Position numbers and translations under genes: made by a program
Notes under the pieces: model-generated
What the model saw: only the letters and a program-made list of their open reading frames with translations
Told to the model about the DNA's origin: nothing
Database searches by the model: none
Assembly (NCBI GenBank): GCA_029582265.1
Contig: CM055827.1
Location: 36,632,260 to 36,696,259, forward strand
DNA: 64,000 nucleotides
Reading direction: 5' to 3'
Origin: Zoroaster sp. YZ-2022
Taxonomy: Eukaryota > Echinodermata > Asteroidea > Forcipulatida > Zoroasteridae
Part shown: positions 12,225-24,800 of the stretch, in pieces
Layout of the letters: each line of letters begins with the position of its first letter
How positions within the stretch are numbered: position 1 is the first letter of the stretch

Positions 12225-12838
12225 TTAAGCATTTGATCCCGCAGCATCAGAGTCTTCCGTCTTTCCTGAGGATTCTGAGGGTTTGAGATCCCCAGCTGCG
12301 GCATATGTCATATTCTCAAAACCCACAATGTTGACAGTATCAAGAGCTTTTGGGGACTTGTTACGCGTCATGATGAAGAAAATGATGATAATGACGAGTA
12401 GAATAAGGACAATAACGCCAAGGGCTATACCCACAATAGGTCCAGTTGTAAGACCTGTACATGGATAATTGAAAATAATAACTAAAATAGCATCAATATT
12501 CATTAAAAAAAAAAAAGAAAAAAAAAAAAAAGTCAGTTTAGTAACAACATAAAGGTGAGATGATATATAGAATAACTCCAACAGTATATCACATTTTTCT
12601 GGCAAAACCTTTTGTTCATAAGCAAGTACAGTCTATTATTGTCTATGAATTCCCTGGATATGCATATCATTGTAGACAATTGTTATGCTTATACCAGGAT
12701 TATAACGTCTTCTGCTTTTACATTATATTTTCAAAGATGTTTTTTAAAGTTGTTGTCTACCTGTTTGTTTGTGGGGTTTGTTCGATGTACCGTTGTGATT
12801 CTTTGTAACTAAAGGTGTTGGTGGATTTGTTGTCGGGG
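12225..12838 (-). other. Stalk, membrane span and endocytic tail (exons 46-47)
   Basis: Exon 12761-12838 encodes a Thr/Pro/Asn-rich stalk with NGT and NHN, likely glycosylated. Exon 12225-12454 encodes GLTTGPIVG, then a hydrophobic span rich in Ile/Leu/Val ([19 protein letters not shown]), then a basic stop-transfer TRNKSPK and a tail of about 45 residues. FENMTY fits the FxNxxY internalisation motif; mammalian MRC1 carries FENTLY at a similar place. The tail ends Ser/Asp/Ala-rich before TAA at 12225-12227. Confidence 0.88.
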
Positions 12839-15800
12839 CTGAAAATAACAATACAAATTTATAAAAGAAGTTAAGTATAGAATCATCATCTTCATGTCAA
12901 GGGTCAATGTTAATTTATGCCATTAAATCCTCTTTACACTATTGGTGTCTTCTAAAACAATTATATGTTTAGTTGTTGTACCTGAAAGCATAGTTGTTGT
13001 ACATTGGTGGTGATAAATTTCCTTGAAAACAATCTGAAAATTCCATGAAGATGATCAAAATTGAGGTACATTTTCATAATTTTCTCAACACAACATGAAA
13101 ATTTCATAGTTTGGTTTAATATTTTTAAGCATACCTATAGCAGCAATTTGACCAGTAATTACCAATAATAAGGATATTTCTTTAACAAACATCACAAGCT
13201 TCGCACAAAACATTCCCTACAGTGGTCTGTTATTCCCGAGTTTAAAATTTTTTTTTTATGTGAGTTGCATGAGACTCGGTAAGGGAATCGCAATTTTAAG
13301 AACTGGGAAACACCTACGTGTTTTAAGCATCTTGCATACATAGGTCCTGAGTTGGTTACAGTCATTATCATTCCATTTTCCTGTATCCGTGTACATCTCT
13401 ACACAGTTCTCATGTTTGCCATCCCACGTCATTGATGGTTCACCATCATTCCAGTAAACAAAATTGACCGGGTCCCAGTTGAGCCACTCAAACTGACCTA
13501 TTGAAATGTGGAATACAAACTGGTTTTAGGCAGAGTAAAGTAAATGCACATGTATTCAGGCCTGTGATTTTTCAGGATTTTTTTCTGATTTCAGGATATT
13601 TTACAAATCTCCCTTTGCCTCAAAATTTTCTTGAAAGAAGTGAATTAGCTACCAAGGAAAGAAATAAGTAGCCTGTATTGTGTCAAAACCTCTAGTTTCT
13701 TGTTTGTGGGGATGTGAAGAGTCTGTAAATCCTCCAAAATTAAACATCCAGGAGGTTCAGGGGGCATTGTCCCCTAGAACAAAGGGAGACCCCGTACCCA
13801 TTTTTCAGGAATTTTTTTCCTATTTCCTTTTGTTAAATCACACCCCTGTGAGTTGTTTGAAAAAATATATATAATTGGGAAGATATAAATATATTTAATT
13901 TTGGAACAATAACACTTACTTCAATAGCGCTTGACAAAACTTCACGTTCATATACATACCTTGACTCATGCATGTAGAAAACATGTCACAATACACCTAT
14001 CTGGCCTGTCAATCAATCAGCATGGATTAACCAATAGGCTCATGCCTTTCCTTGACAATTGTTACTATGTCGGTCACATGCTTTAATTTATATAGGTGTA
14101 TGACTGAAATTTCTAAGCTGGCAGGGACTAGAGCCAAATCTAGATTTGTAAATTGTTAGTGCAATTCAATAGTTTGGTTTCAGTAAGTGGAATATATGCT
14201 ATAGTAATAATTGCAAATGACTTGGCAAGAGCTTGTCCAAAAATACTTGACATAAACTGAAGCTGATTCCTTTGTAAAACCACCACTTATTGGAGTTACC
14301 TTCATCAGCCCGATGTAAACCAATCCATGCTGAGTCAGTACTGATGCCACGTATCGTTTTCCTGACAAATTCATTCTCCATCTTACTCCCTATTGAGACA
14401 AGGCTTTTGGCGCCCATGTTCTTGCATTTCATCTGGGCCTGGAACTGGGACACTCTGTCCTCGTCGACGGGTTGGAAGTAGTAGCAGGAACTACCGTATG
14501 ACTCCCAGTTGTTGGGACAAGTGCCAGGAAGATCAGGATGGTAAGTAGGTACTGGGTCTAGGAGAGAGAGAGTAAGGTAGGAAGATCAGGATGGTAAGTG
14601 GGTACTGGGTCTAGGGGAGAGAGAGAATAAGGTAGGAAGATCAGGATGGTAAGTGGGTACTGGGTCTAGGAGAGAGAGAGTAAGGTAGGAAAGAAAGGGA
14701 ATATTGTGTGGACTTAAACTATAGGATAAAGACCAATGGGTGGGGGCAGGTGATAATGGAACGAGTCTACTTAGGTCTTTATCCTGTGTTAAAAACCAAG
14801 CATCAATTTTCTATTCCCATTGATGAATGCCTGTATTGATTTGAGTTTCAATTAATTGATTTCAATAATGACTACCATTTAATACTAATTATCTCAATAC
14901 AATACCATCTAAATGATTACACACTTACTCAGTGAGTACTTGCACAGACTTCCGTATTTGTTGTTGCATTTTGTGTCGTCCCATCTACCGTTGAATGCCA
15001 TCACCACACAGCCCTCCCCGGCGCCTTTACTTGGCTCACTCTTGTCCCATTTAGTGTAGAATACAGGCCATCCATCTAGCCAGCTGTACTCTCCTGCAAT
15101 CTTGAGAGTGAAATAGGAAGGATAAAGGATGTATTTGCCTGGGCTCAAAGAAGAAAATGTAGCAAATGATGACCAGTTAAAGGATAGTACTATTAATCTG
15201 GCACCCCTATCTGGCTTAACTACTAATGATGGTTACAATAAATAGCTCACCACTCTCCAAAGGTTCTCCCTTACTCTGACTGGCTCCTCTTCTCTCAAAT
15301 AAGCATCTCCCCTCACCCCATTCCAATTAGCTTCTAGCCCTCATTTCAATAGGCTCCTCCCCAAATCCACATGACTCCTATCCTCACTCCATGTTTTTAC
15401 CTTATCATCCATCATGCCAATCCACAGTGGCTGTTCTTTGTCAATCGTTCCATCAGGGTTAGCTGCTGCAACCTGCATAAGGGAATCAGCATAAGCAGCC
15501 TCGTACGGGTCATTCAGGCTTGCCAGTGTCACTTTACTGCCGAGCTTCTGACAGGCTTTGGCCGCATCACTGAACTCCTTTGGTTCTACGATAACTTGGA
15601 AGCAGCTACCAGTGTTGGGCCAGTATGCGTAGCCCTTACCACATGGGTTGATCACAGCAGCAGGCGGGTCATTGTTGGGATCTGGATAAAAAAGAAAAGA
15701 ACATTTCTTATTTATTTATTTTATAAATTTCAAAAAATCATTCTGAAAATACATGGATGTTATCAAGGGGTGGGTGTGATATATTACTCACTATGCTTCA

Positions 15801-18800
15801 TGCAATGAGCTCACTCAGTCAATTGGTCTTACTCGTACTTTTCTATCAAGGAGAGAAAAGGTAGCCAGGGTCAAGTAGGGGTGGTCAGTCGGGTGTTTAT
15901 TTTAGTTTCTTACAGGTTTTTGTTTTTAGGAGAAATGGCTGATAATGACCCTTTTTGTACCTGGTTTGCTTTGGCAGATATAGCCATTGAGTGTACTGCA
16001 GCTGACGTCATTCCACAGTCCAGCACTTTGCCAATCATATAACATCTCAACACAATCCTCCTAAGAGCAGAAAGGAAAGATTTGAGTAAGATTACTCAAA
16101 TTGCATTGCTCATAAATACACCCGAAAAACTATGACATCATATTTGCCCACCCTGAATGATGAAACTGACAGTTCATATGAGAGCGTGCATCCGACATGT
16201 TAACAAAGTTAATAATCAGTGTGCATGCGTGTTACTATGAAAATCTAACACACACCATGAGAGTAAGAGGTAGTAAGTAGTATCCCCATGTTATATCTCA
16301 TATAGTTGAAATAGTGTGTTGGTTCTGAGAAGAACAGGGGTAATAATGTTCATGTGCCACGAGCATCAAACTTGGTGGATACCGTCACAATATAAGTGTT
16401 CCATCATCATTATTATTATTATTATTATTAAGAACTGTTGGTTTTAACAACTCAACATTTCTATCAATATACCCTGATCAACTTCACCAAGATGTCATGT
16501 CACAGACTTGCTTTAAGTAACATATACCTTAGCAAGATAAAACCTTAACATAATGCCATACTCTTGGCCCTAATCCTGAGATTATCAATAAAAACAGAAG
16601 CCAAACAAATGAAATTTGAATGTTACCTCTCCATTAGCCTCATTAGGTTCACCCGAGCCCCAATTGGTGTAATCAACCACAGTACCATCAACCCATTTGA
16701 ATTGCTGATTAGTCGTGATGTCACTCAGACCAATCCACAGAGGAAAGTTATAACTAGAAAGAAAGGTGGTCAACAGAGCTGGAAAAAAGATTTGAAATAA
16801 GTTCATTCTAAACAAATTTTGTAATGGAATATTTGTGTAGATAAAACTGTGTGCTTTAGATTGAACTGAATATATACATAACAGCAAAAGAAACGTCACC
16901 CCTAAAAATATTTATTATTTTCATTTTATAATTAATATAATTTGTTTAATGAAGAATATTATGAGTATGAAGTGTAACACGAACACAATGTGGCAAATTT
17001 GGTTGACCCGGCAGCCAACCATCCCACAACATTGTATATTTATTATGTTTAATAATATAATTACTTAACAAAATTTAGGGGGTGACGTTTCTTTTGCTGT
17101 TATGTATATATTTTGTACAAATTCATTATGTCAGGCATCAAGCTTAAGGATTGAGAGGGCACAGCCACTTTGGCCATAGCTGCTTCATAATTTCAAGGCC
17201 AACCAAAGGAGCACTGTGGCCAACCAAAGGAGCACTGCAGCCACTCCGAGGGGCACCACGGCAATGACCACAGTGGCTGCGGTTAAGATCAAGGCCTGTT
17301 ATGTTCTAGCATACTTAATTAAGATTAAGAATAAGAAATCAATCAAAGTTACAGCTTGATTGATTTTATTTATCGAGGAAGTGTTTTTTTCCACATTAGC
17401 AATATTTTGTAGAAGAATTTGTTTTACTTTTTCTCTAAAACGAGATTCTGACAGAACTATTTCTGGGAATGACATTCCCTCTAAGTAATCATTTGGATAA
17501 TAATTACCTCATTTTGTGTGTAATTGCTTTTGTTTTTGTTTTTCTCTAAAATGAGATAGCACTTCTGATAGAATTATTTCTCGGAATAACCTTCCCTTCT
17601 AATAATTTTGTGTTCAAGTCACTTCAAGTAGTGTATCCTGTCTCTATGACATCTGCATAATCTGATCCTAGACTATAAAGCCTAGATCCTCACCTTGTAC
17701 ATGCTGAGAGTGAATGGTTGCTAGCTCAGTTCCAGGTGTCTTCTTACATTCATCCCTAGCATCCTTCCAAGACAGTCTACCACTCGGATCCGTTCCAAAA
17801 AAAATATAGCAACGATTAAAGAACAGGACTGAATTCTGTGGGCAGTAGCCACTGGCAGGGGCATGGGTGATGGGTGCCACAGAGTCGTAATCTTTTTTGC
17901 AGATGAAGTTTCTGCCGTCACCGCAGTTGAGATCATTCCAGGAACCGTCTGGACAAATAGAAAGAAGGATACTTGAAGGATACTGTAATTTATTTTCATT
18001 TTTTAAATTTCATATGTGCATTGGAGTATAACCGCCACCTTTGAGTAAAGCTACTGGTATCCATAATATATCAACTCTCTCTGCTTACACCTCTCGCCTA
18101 TTTTGTTAAAGGGCTCCCTCACTGGTTTTATTGAGAGAGGTTTGCATACCTTTATAATCATTCCATGGATACATTTCAACACATCCTTCTTCTCCATTAG
18201 AGTCATTAGGTTCTCCCTCTACCCAAGAAGTATAGTCAAGTGCTGTACCATCAGACCATCTGAAATGACAAAATACAGCCACATATTCAAGCCCAAACCA
18301 ACATCATGTCCCTTAACCGACAGCTTTCTGTTAACAATATGTACATGTATCTGAATCACCATCAATAAACGCAGCTTTGGGTGGATGACCGTCTTCATCC
18401 TGTAAGGAATTCTACTTACTTGTAGGTACCAGATTGAGTGTACTCTCTTAAACCAATCCAGAAAGCTCCAGTGTCAGCATAATTAATCTGTGGATGAGAT
18501 CAAAAGAAAGTGAACTGTATGTGTTTGCAATGATTCATGTTTTTGTTTATGTATATTTATATTAATCAACAAGATTCTGATAAAGAGCCTTTACCCTCGT
18601 ACTATAGCTGCACTTTAGTGGCAAGTTGCTATCGTGGTCAAAATCAGTCAACTGCCTGTTTTTGTCTGTTGACCCAAATGTGCACACAGGGGCATTTTTG
18701 ACTGGTTTTACTGTCATTTTGACCACCCTCAACAATACCAGACAATGGTTTTACCAGTCAAAAACAGTTGACTCATTTTGACCTGTAAATGTACTTACTA

Positions 18801-21800
18801 CACGTAAGGTTTGACAGTGTTTGACTTTTAAGTGCACTAGATATACCTTGACAAGTATATCAACATTTTGACTGTATATCGGAATGAACTGGACTCAAAT
18901 TTAAAGCTACAGGAGAGATTCCACGAAATAAGTTTGCCAGATTTCCTGATACCTCAAACAAGATGATTGTCAGCAGTAGATCCAGGAGTCTGAGTGAGTG
19001 GAGGAACCCTCCTTGATACATAGTATAACAATTTCTCACACAATCCCCCTTTTGGCTTAAAAGATTTTGGGATTAAAACTTCTTATTTTGTGGCCATAAT
19101 AATAACACTTTTGCCATCTCACCTGGCTAAAGAGAAATTCATATTCATCCTGATCATGTATGGAAGCTAAATGACAACCCTTGTCATGGCAAAACTCTTC
19201 AGCATCTGACCAGCCATGGTAGACATTCTGAGGGCTGAGGTAATAGCAGTAATGGTTGTAAAGGAAGAAACCATCTTCTCCAGTTGGGCAGCGCTTTTCT
19301 GAGGTCAAATAAGACAAAAAATAAGATTTGTATCTTGTTTTAACCAAAATGTGAAATCTAACCCATGAATGATGAGGCCTTTCACCCTGACTGAAAGCTG
19401 TACCTCTCAGGGTCACCAAACCTCTTTAGTATCGATGTGCTAACCCTAATCTATGTGCTTCCATTATGCCCCATAGAAACAGAATCCAATAGTCTAGCCA
19501 TGTTCCTTTTCTTGGAAAGTATCCATGAAATATTTTGAGGTATTAAAAAAAAAAAGAAAAAAAAAGAGAATTTTGTTTGTACTTACGTGTTACTGGTGGA
19601 TTTGTTGTGGCTAGTCCCTGACCTAGGAAGATAAAATAAGGAAGGTAAAATACATTCAATTATCACAATTAAATTAATTTTTTAATTGGATTGTTTTTAT
19701 TGTTTTTGTCTATAATAATTGTGAACTGTTGTTACGATTATGATTTTAGTGAAATTTGGAGACTTTGATTTATTAGCTTGATTCAAATCTCAACCAAGCT
19801 TAGCTTTTCAGTCTTAACCTTATGAGGGTTTGCTTCAACTTTTTGTAATTGCTTTCCGTCAAAGAAGGGCCTCTATGGAAGCAGATCTACCTCTGAGATC
19901 CACAATGACGTCGTACTGTCATAACTATAACTATGTGTTCATAAAATCAACTTACCCTTAGGTATCATACAGATTGCTCTACGCGGGTACCACCCACAGT
20001 TGATATCATTCCAGCCGTGGCCATTGAAAAACATATTAGCACAATCTTCAGCTGCGTCGTAGTCATTGGGTTCACCAGCATGCCAGTTGGTGTATTCCAC
20101 TGGACTCCCATCCGTCCACTCAAAGCCTGAACAGATATCAGAAATTAGTTGAAAGTATCCTTTGACACAGGGACGTGCACAGGGTTGTAGAGGGGCAGGG
20201 GCTCAGAGTCTGAAAAGGGCAGTGTAATTCCATGCGAGCGCGCATAGCGCGTGAGCTAAAAAAAATTTGGGCGTTTATTTATTAATAAAAATGCATAATA
20301 TGGTTTTTAACATAGGTCTCGAGTGGGAGCGGGATGTCAATTTCGTGTTTCAGTGACAGCGTGTGCCTGCCTATCAAAGACGTATAGGCGGCAGCGGCTG
20401 TCGTGAAATCTAGTTTCGGAGGGGCACATGCAGGCCCGTGCACAGGAATAGTAAGGGGCATCTCTGCTGACCTAATATTTATTCTAATTTTATTCTATCC
20501 TGACATCTTTCAACTAGGCAGGGCAGTCTATGCGCAAAAGGAACTTAATAATTCATTCAAAAAAAAACAAACAAAAAAACCTTGGGCTAAAAAGGGCACT
20601 TTTTATACTAGGCAAAAAGGGCAGGGGCTCAAGCACCCTTTGGGACCTATGTATGCACGTGCCTGCTTTGACATGACCCTTTGTATCATTTCCTGACCAT
20701 TAATTGATAATCACCATGAAGAGGATCATTGTTTCAAGGCACTTGTCTATTTTGGACACCAGCCTCATTTTGATCTTCATAAGCTTGTGTATGATAAAAA
20801 CCATTTCAAGATATTTGTCACTCCACGATAATGGTCTATATCTGTGAAATGTATTTCTTATCTACCAGCTTTTTGGAAGTGCAATGTTTGATACTTAGAT
20901 TTCATTTAAAAATTGATACATAGATTTCATTTACTTAGATTTCATGTCCAAATGGAATGTTCATATATATAAAATAAAGTATTCCTGAAATTATTCATCA
21001 AATGCAAACTCTTATATCTTAAATGTGATGATCTAATGTCTAACCTCGCCCCATTCTTTGTGCAACCATGAACATAAATTGAAAATTTTCAATATTTGCA
21101 GATTTTGTGTAAGCGCCTACAAACTTATGAGGTATCCAATAATTGCAGACTAATTTACCTCCTTCAGACATTGAGTCGTGGAAACCAATCCAGTAAGCTT
21201 CATCAGTGCTTAAAGAGAAGACAAAGATAACACAAATCAATTGATGTCAATTTGTAGACCTGTTTGAAAGGAATGTAGAGCATTGGTAATGTTGGCATAA
21301 CTACTTAGCCATTATGTGAATTCTTACTGTCATTGAATCAAGATATAGCTTGAACAAGCAACCTATGAAAGTTTCAGGGAAAATGCATGTAATTCAGGAA
21401 AGACTCTTTCCATAAAACCTATTAGCAAAGTCTCTCATTTCATAAAACTGACAGGGCTTAATTACCGATTCTATATCATATCTTTAAAATAAACTGTTCT
21501 TTAAAATAATCCCAAAATTTGCATAGAAATTAGTTGTTTTCAATAACCTGATTATCCTATGAAATACCTATATTGAAAGATGATTGTGTCCAGTCACTTC
21601 AACAATTGTGATCTTCAATATTTTATTCTCATTTAACTTACTCTAAATTGGACATTTTCACAAAGTAATCTTCATTGTCTTTACTATGGAAGCTAGCCAA
21701 ATGGCCACCCATGTTCATGCAATAGGTCTCTGCATCCCAGAAAGCCAGGAGTGGGTCGGGAGTAAATGCCTAAATGAGATGAGGAGGAAAACAGACAGAC

Positions 21801-24800
21801 AATAAGTCTTGCAAATATAAAATATTTGCATTATTTAAAATTACTTTATGCTTAATTGTTAGTTTGCCCCTCAAAAAACAAAAGGAGGAAATGTAACAAA
21901 AAATAGGCCAAGTAAAAAAGTATATTTTGATTCATGATTATATTGTACAGTTTGTATTTCTAAAGACACCAATTTGTTTTTTTCCATGGCCTTATCAAGT
22001 TCCCCTGTAATTTTTTTTTTTTTCAGGTTGTACAAATGGTTTCCTGTGACATATGTAACCATACTTTATAGCAGATTGATCCATAACCGATCCATTCCCG
22101 TGGACAATTATCATTAGTTGGTGTAGTCAATGGTGCTGTAATGACTTTAGCAGTTGTAAATCCATCTCTTCTCTTTTCGCAGATGTAGTTCATTGTTGTA
22201 CTGCAGTCCACAACTACCCATAGTCCTGCACTCTTGCCAGAGGTTGCTTGTACACATGACCCCTTAGAACCATCTACAAGTTGATAAATATTTCAGAATT
22301 AGAAGTCAGTTGTTAAAATTTGATGACCTCGGAGAAGAGCAAAAATACAAACTAACTAACAAACAAAAACAAACTGACAAAAATTAAATTCAAAAGAAGT
22401 AAAACAAAACTCTTGCATTTTCATATTTCTAAGATTTCAAACACAGATAGATTCACTTTCATAAATTTTAATTTCAGCTGCTTATTATCCCCCCCCCCCC
22501 CCCCACCAAAAAAAAGTAAAAACAACAAAAAACATTTAATTGTATAGTTGGTGAACCTAATGTTGGTGAATTTTTTCTTGTATCCTTACCAGGCTGAGCC
22601 TTTCCCCAGTTACTATAATCAAGTGCTGGCCCGTCTTGCCATTCATAATATCCTGGGGTGTTTTTATCATGAAGACCAATCCAGAATTCACCCTGATTAT
22701 CTGACGCAAGGCCTAGCTGACTGGTTACTACAGACTGCTCAAATCTGAAACAAAAACACAATAAAAGTTAGGACCTACTAAAAAAAAATCATTTAAAAAA
22801 CCTTTAATGACACAATTTAATGGTAAAAATAATTTGCCTCAGAACAAGGAACTTCACCTTTGTAAATGATGACACATTTTATGTGATACTGTGATAATTT
22901 GAAGTTTCCTTAAGTTAATCACCACACCTGTCATTAATGACGACCAAACTTCCTCCAGACAGTTGGCATTTTGACAATGCATCACCCCATGTTGCTTTGT
23001 TGGTATCCTCAAACTTGTAGCAAGACCCCTCGTAAGAAATCCACCCCTGGTTATATACAACAAAAACATGTGTTACAAGGTTTATATACTTGCACAAGTC
23101 TACTTGAAAACATCCGCTAAAAACACTAAATTAAAATAGTAACTTTTTATAGGAAGGGTAAAATAAAATCAATGTTGTCATGAAGAAATGACTCACTGGA
23201 TCACAGCCACTTGGAGTAATAGGAACCTGCGTCGGAGGTAGATCTTGTTTCATCATCTTACACATGTAATGACTTAGTCCAAAACAGTCCACATCACTCC
23301 AGAATCCCTTATCAAAAAGAGAACCCAAAATAAGAAAACAAAATTATCACTGATCTGATAATTAACAATTCTGAATTTACTTTATTCATTTAATAGTTTT
23401 TATTTATTATTTATACATTTAATGATTTTGATAATTCATCTCAATTGGTAATTTTGGTAACATTACTTTTCATAACTTACAGATGTAGATGTCTGTACGC
23501 AGTCTTCATTCTTTCCTCCATTGTTATCAGGTTCATATGCAGCCCAGTTGGTAAAAACTACCGGGCTATCATCACTCCATTCATACATCATTGATACTTT
23601 ATTATCACTTAATCCAATCCAGAATGTTGTACTATCAATTGTACCTGACATAAGAGAAAAAGGTACACAAATCATCCAATACAAACAAAGAGGGGGTAAT
23701 CATACTAGAAAGGGGTGTAACTATGTACCTAGTCTGTGGTAAAGTTTACAACAAGGGGGGGGGGGGGGTCCTCAAACTGAATTATTTTACATCAAGGTGA
23801 CCTTCCACCTTTTTAGTTTCTGAACCACGGAGAAAGGCTCAATTTCAAATATCTCTTTAAGTTCATCAACTTAAACACCTAAAGCGTAACAATTGTTACT
23901 CCTGTAGATTATTTCACTTTATGCAATATGCAAGAACTTTTCTTGATAAGATCTCTAAAAACAAGAATACATTGCTTCACACACAGCCAATACAGTGCCA
24001 CCATTTCCCAAATATTATAGATTTATTCTTGTGAATTCACGCCCCTTTTCAATATCATGGCTCCATGCTAGCAGCAGGCCTGTGATATCAATATCATGGC
24101 ACCATGCTAGCAGCAGGCCAGTGATATCAATATCATGGCACCATGCTAGCAGCAGGCCAGTGATATCAATATCATGGCTCCATGCTAGCAGCAGGCCTGT
24201 GATATCAATATCATGGCTCCATGCTAGCAGCAGGCCTGTGATTTCAATATCGTGGCTCCATGCTAGCAGCAGGCCTGTGATTTCAATATCATGGCTCCAT
24301 GCTAGCAGCAGGCCTGTGATTTCAATATCGTGGCTCCATGCTAGCAGCAGGCCTGTGATTTCAATATCATGGCTCCATGCTAGCAGCAGGCCTGTGATTT
24401 CAATATCGTGGCTCCATGCTAGCAGCAGGCCTGTGATTTCAATATCATGGCTCCATGCTAGCAGCAGGCCTGTGATTTCAATATCGTGGCTCCATGCTAG
24501 CAGCAGGCCTGTGATTTCAATATCGTGGCTCCATGCTAGCAGCAGGCCTGTGATTTCAATATCGTGGCTCCATGCTAGCAGCAGGCCTGTGATTTCAATA
24601 TCATGGCTCCATGCTAGCAGCAGGCCTGTGATATCAATATCATGGCTCCATGCTAGCAGCAGGCCTGTGATATCAATATCATGGCTCCATGCTAGCAGCA
24701 GGCCTGTGATATCAATATCATGGCTCCATGCTAGCAGCAGGCCTGTGATTTCAATATCATGGCTCCATGCTAGCAGCAGGCCTGTGATTTCAATATCATG

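Larger units (their letters stand above)
15961..17824 (-). other. CTLD11 of the complete lectin (exons 39-41)
   Basis: The second part of exon 17694-17948 starts this domain at [18 protein letters not shown]. Exons 16627-16778 ([16 protein letters not shown], then EPNEANGE) and 15961-16060 (EDCVEM, LWNDVSC, YICQ) complete it. EPN, ED and WND are all present, the set that binds mannose-type sugars in a calcium-dependent way in classic CTLDs, making this one of the better candidates for glycan binding. Confidence 0.85.

Noticed and set aside
15371..15808. Plus-strand 145-codon frame
   Set aside because: It is antisense to CTLD12 coding sequence with no recognisable domain.
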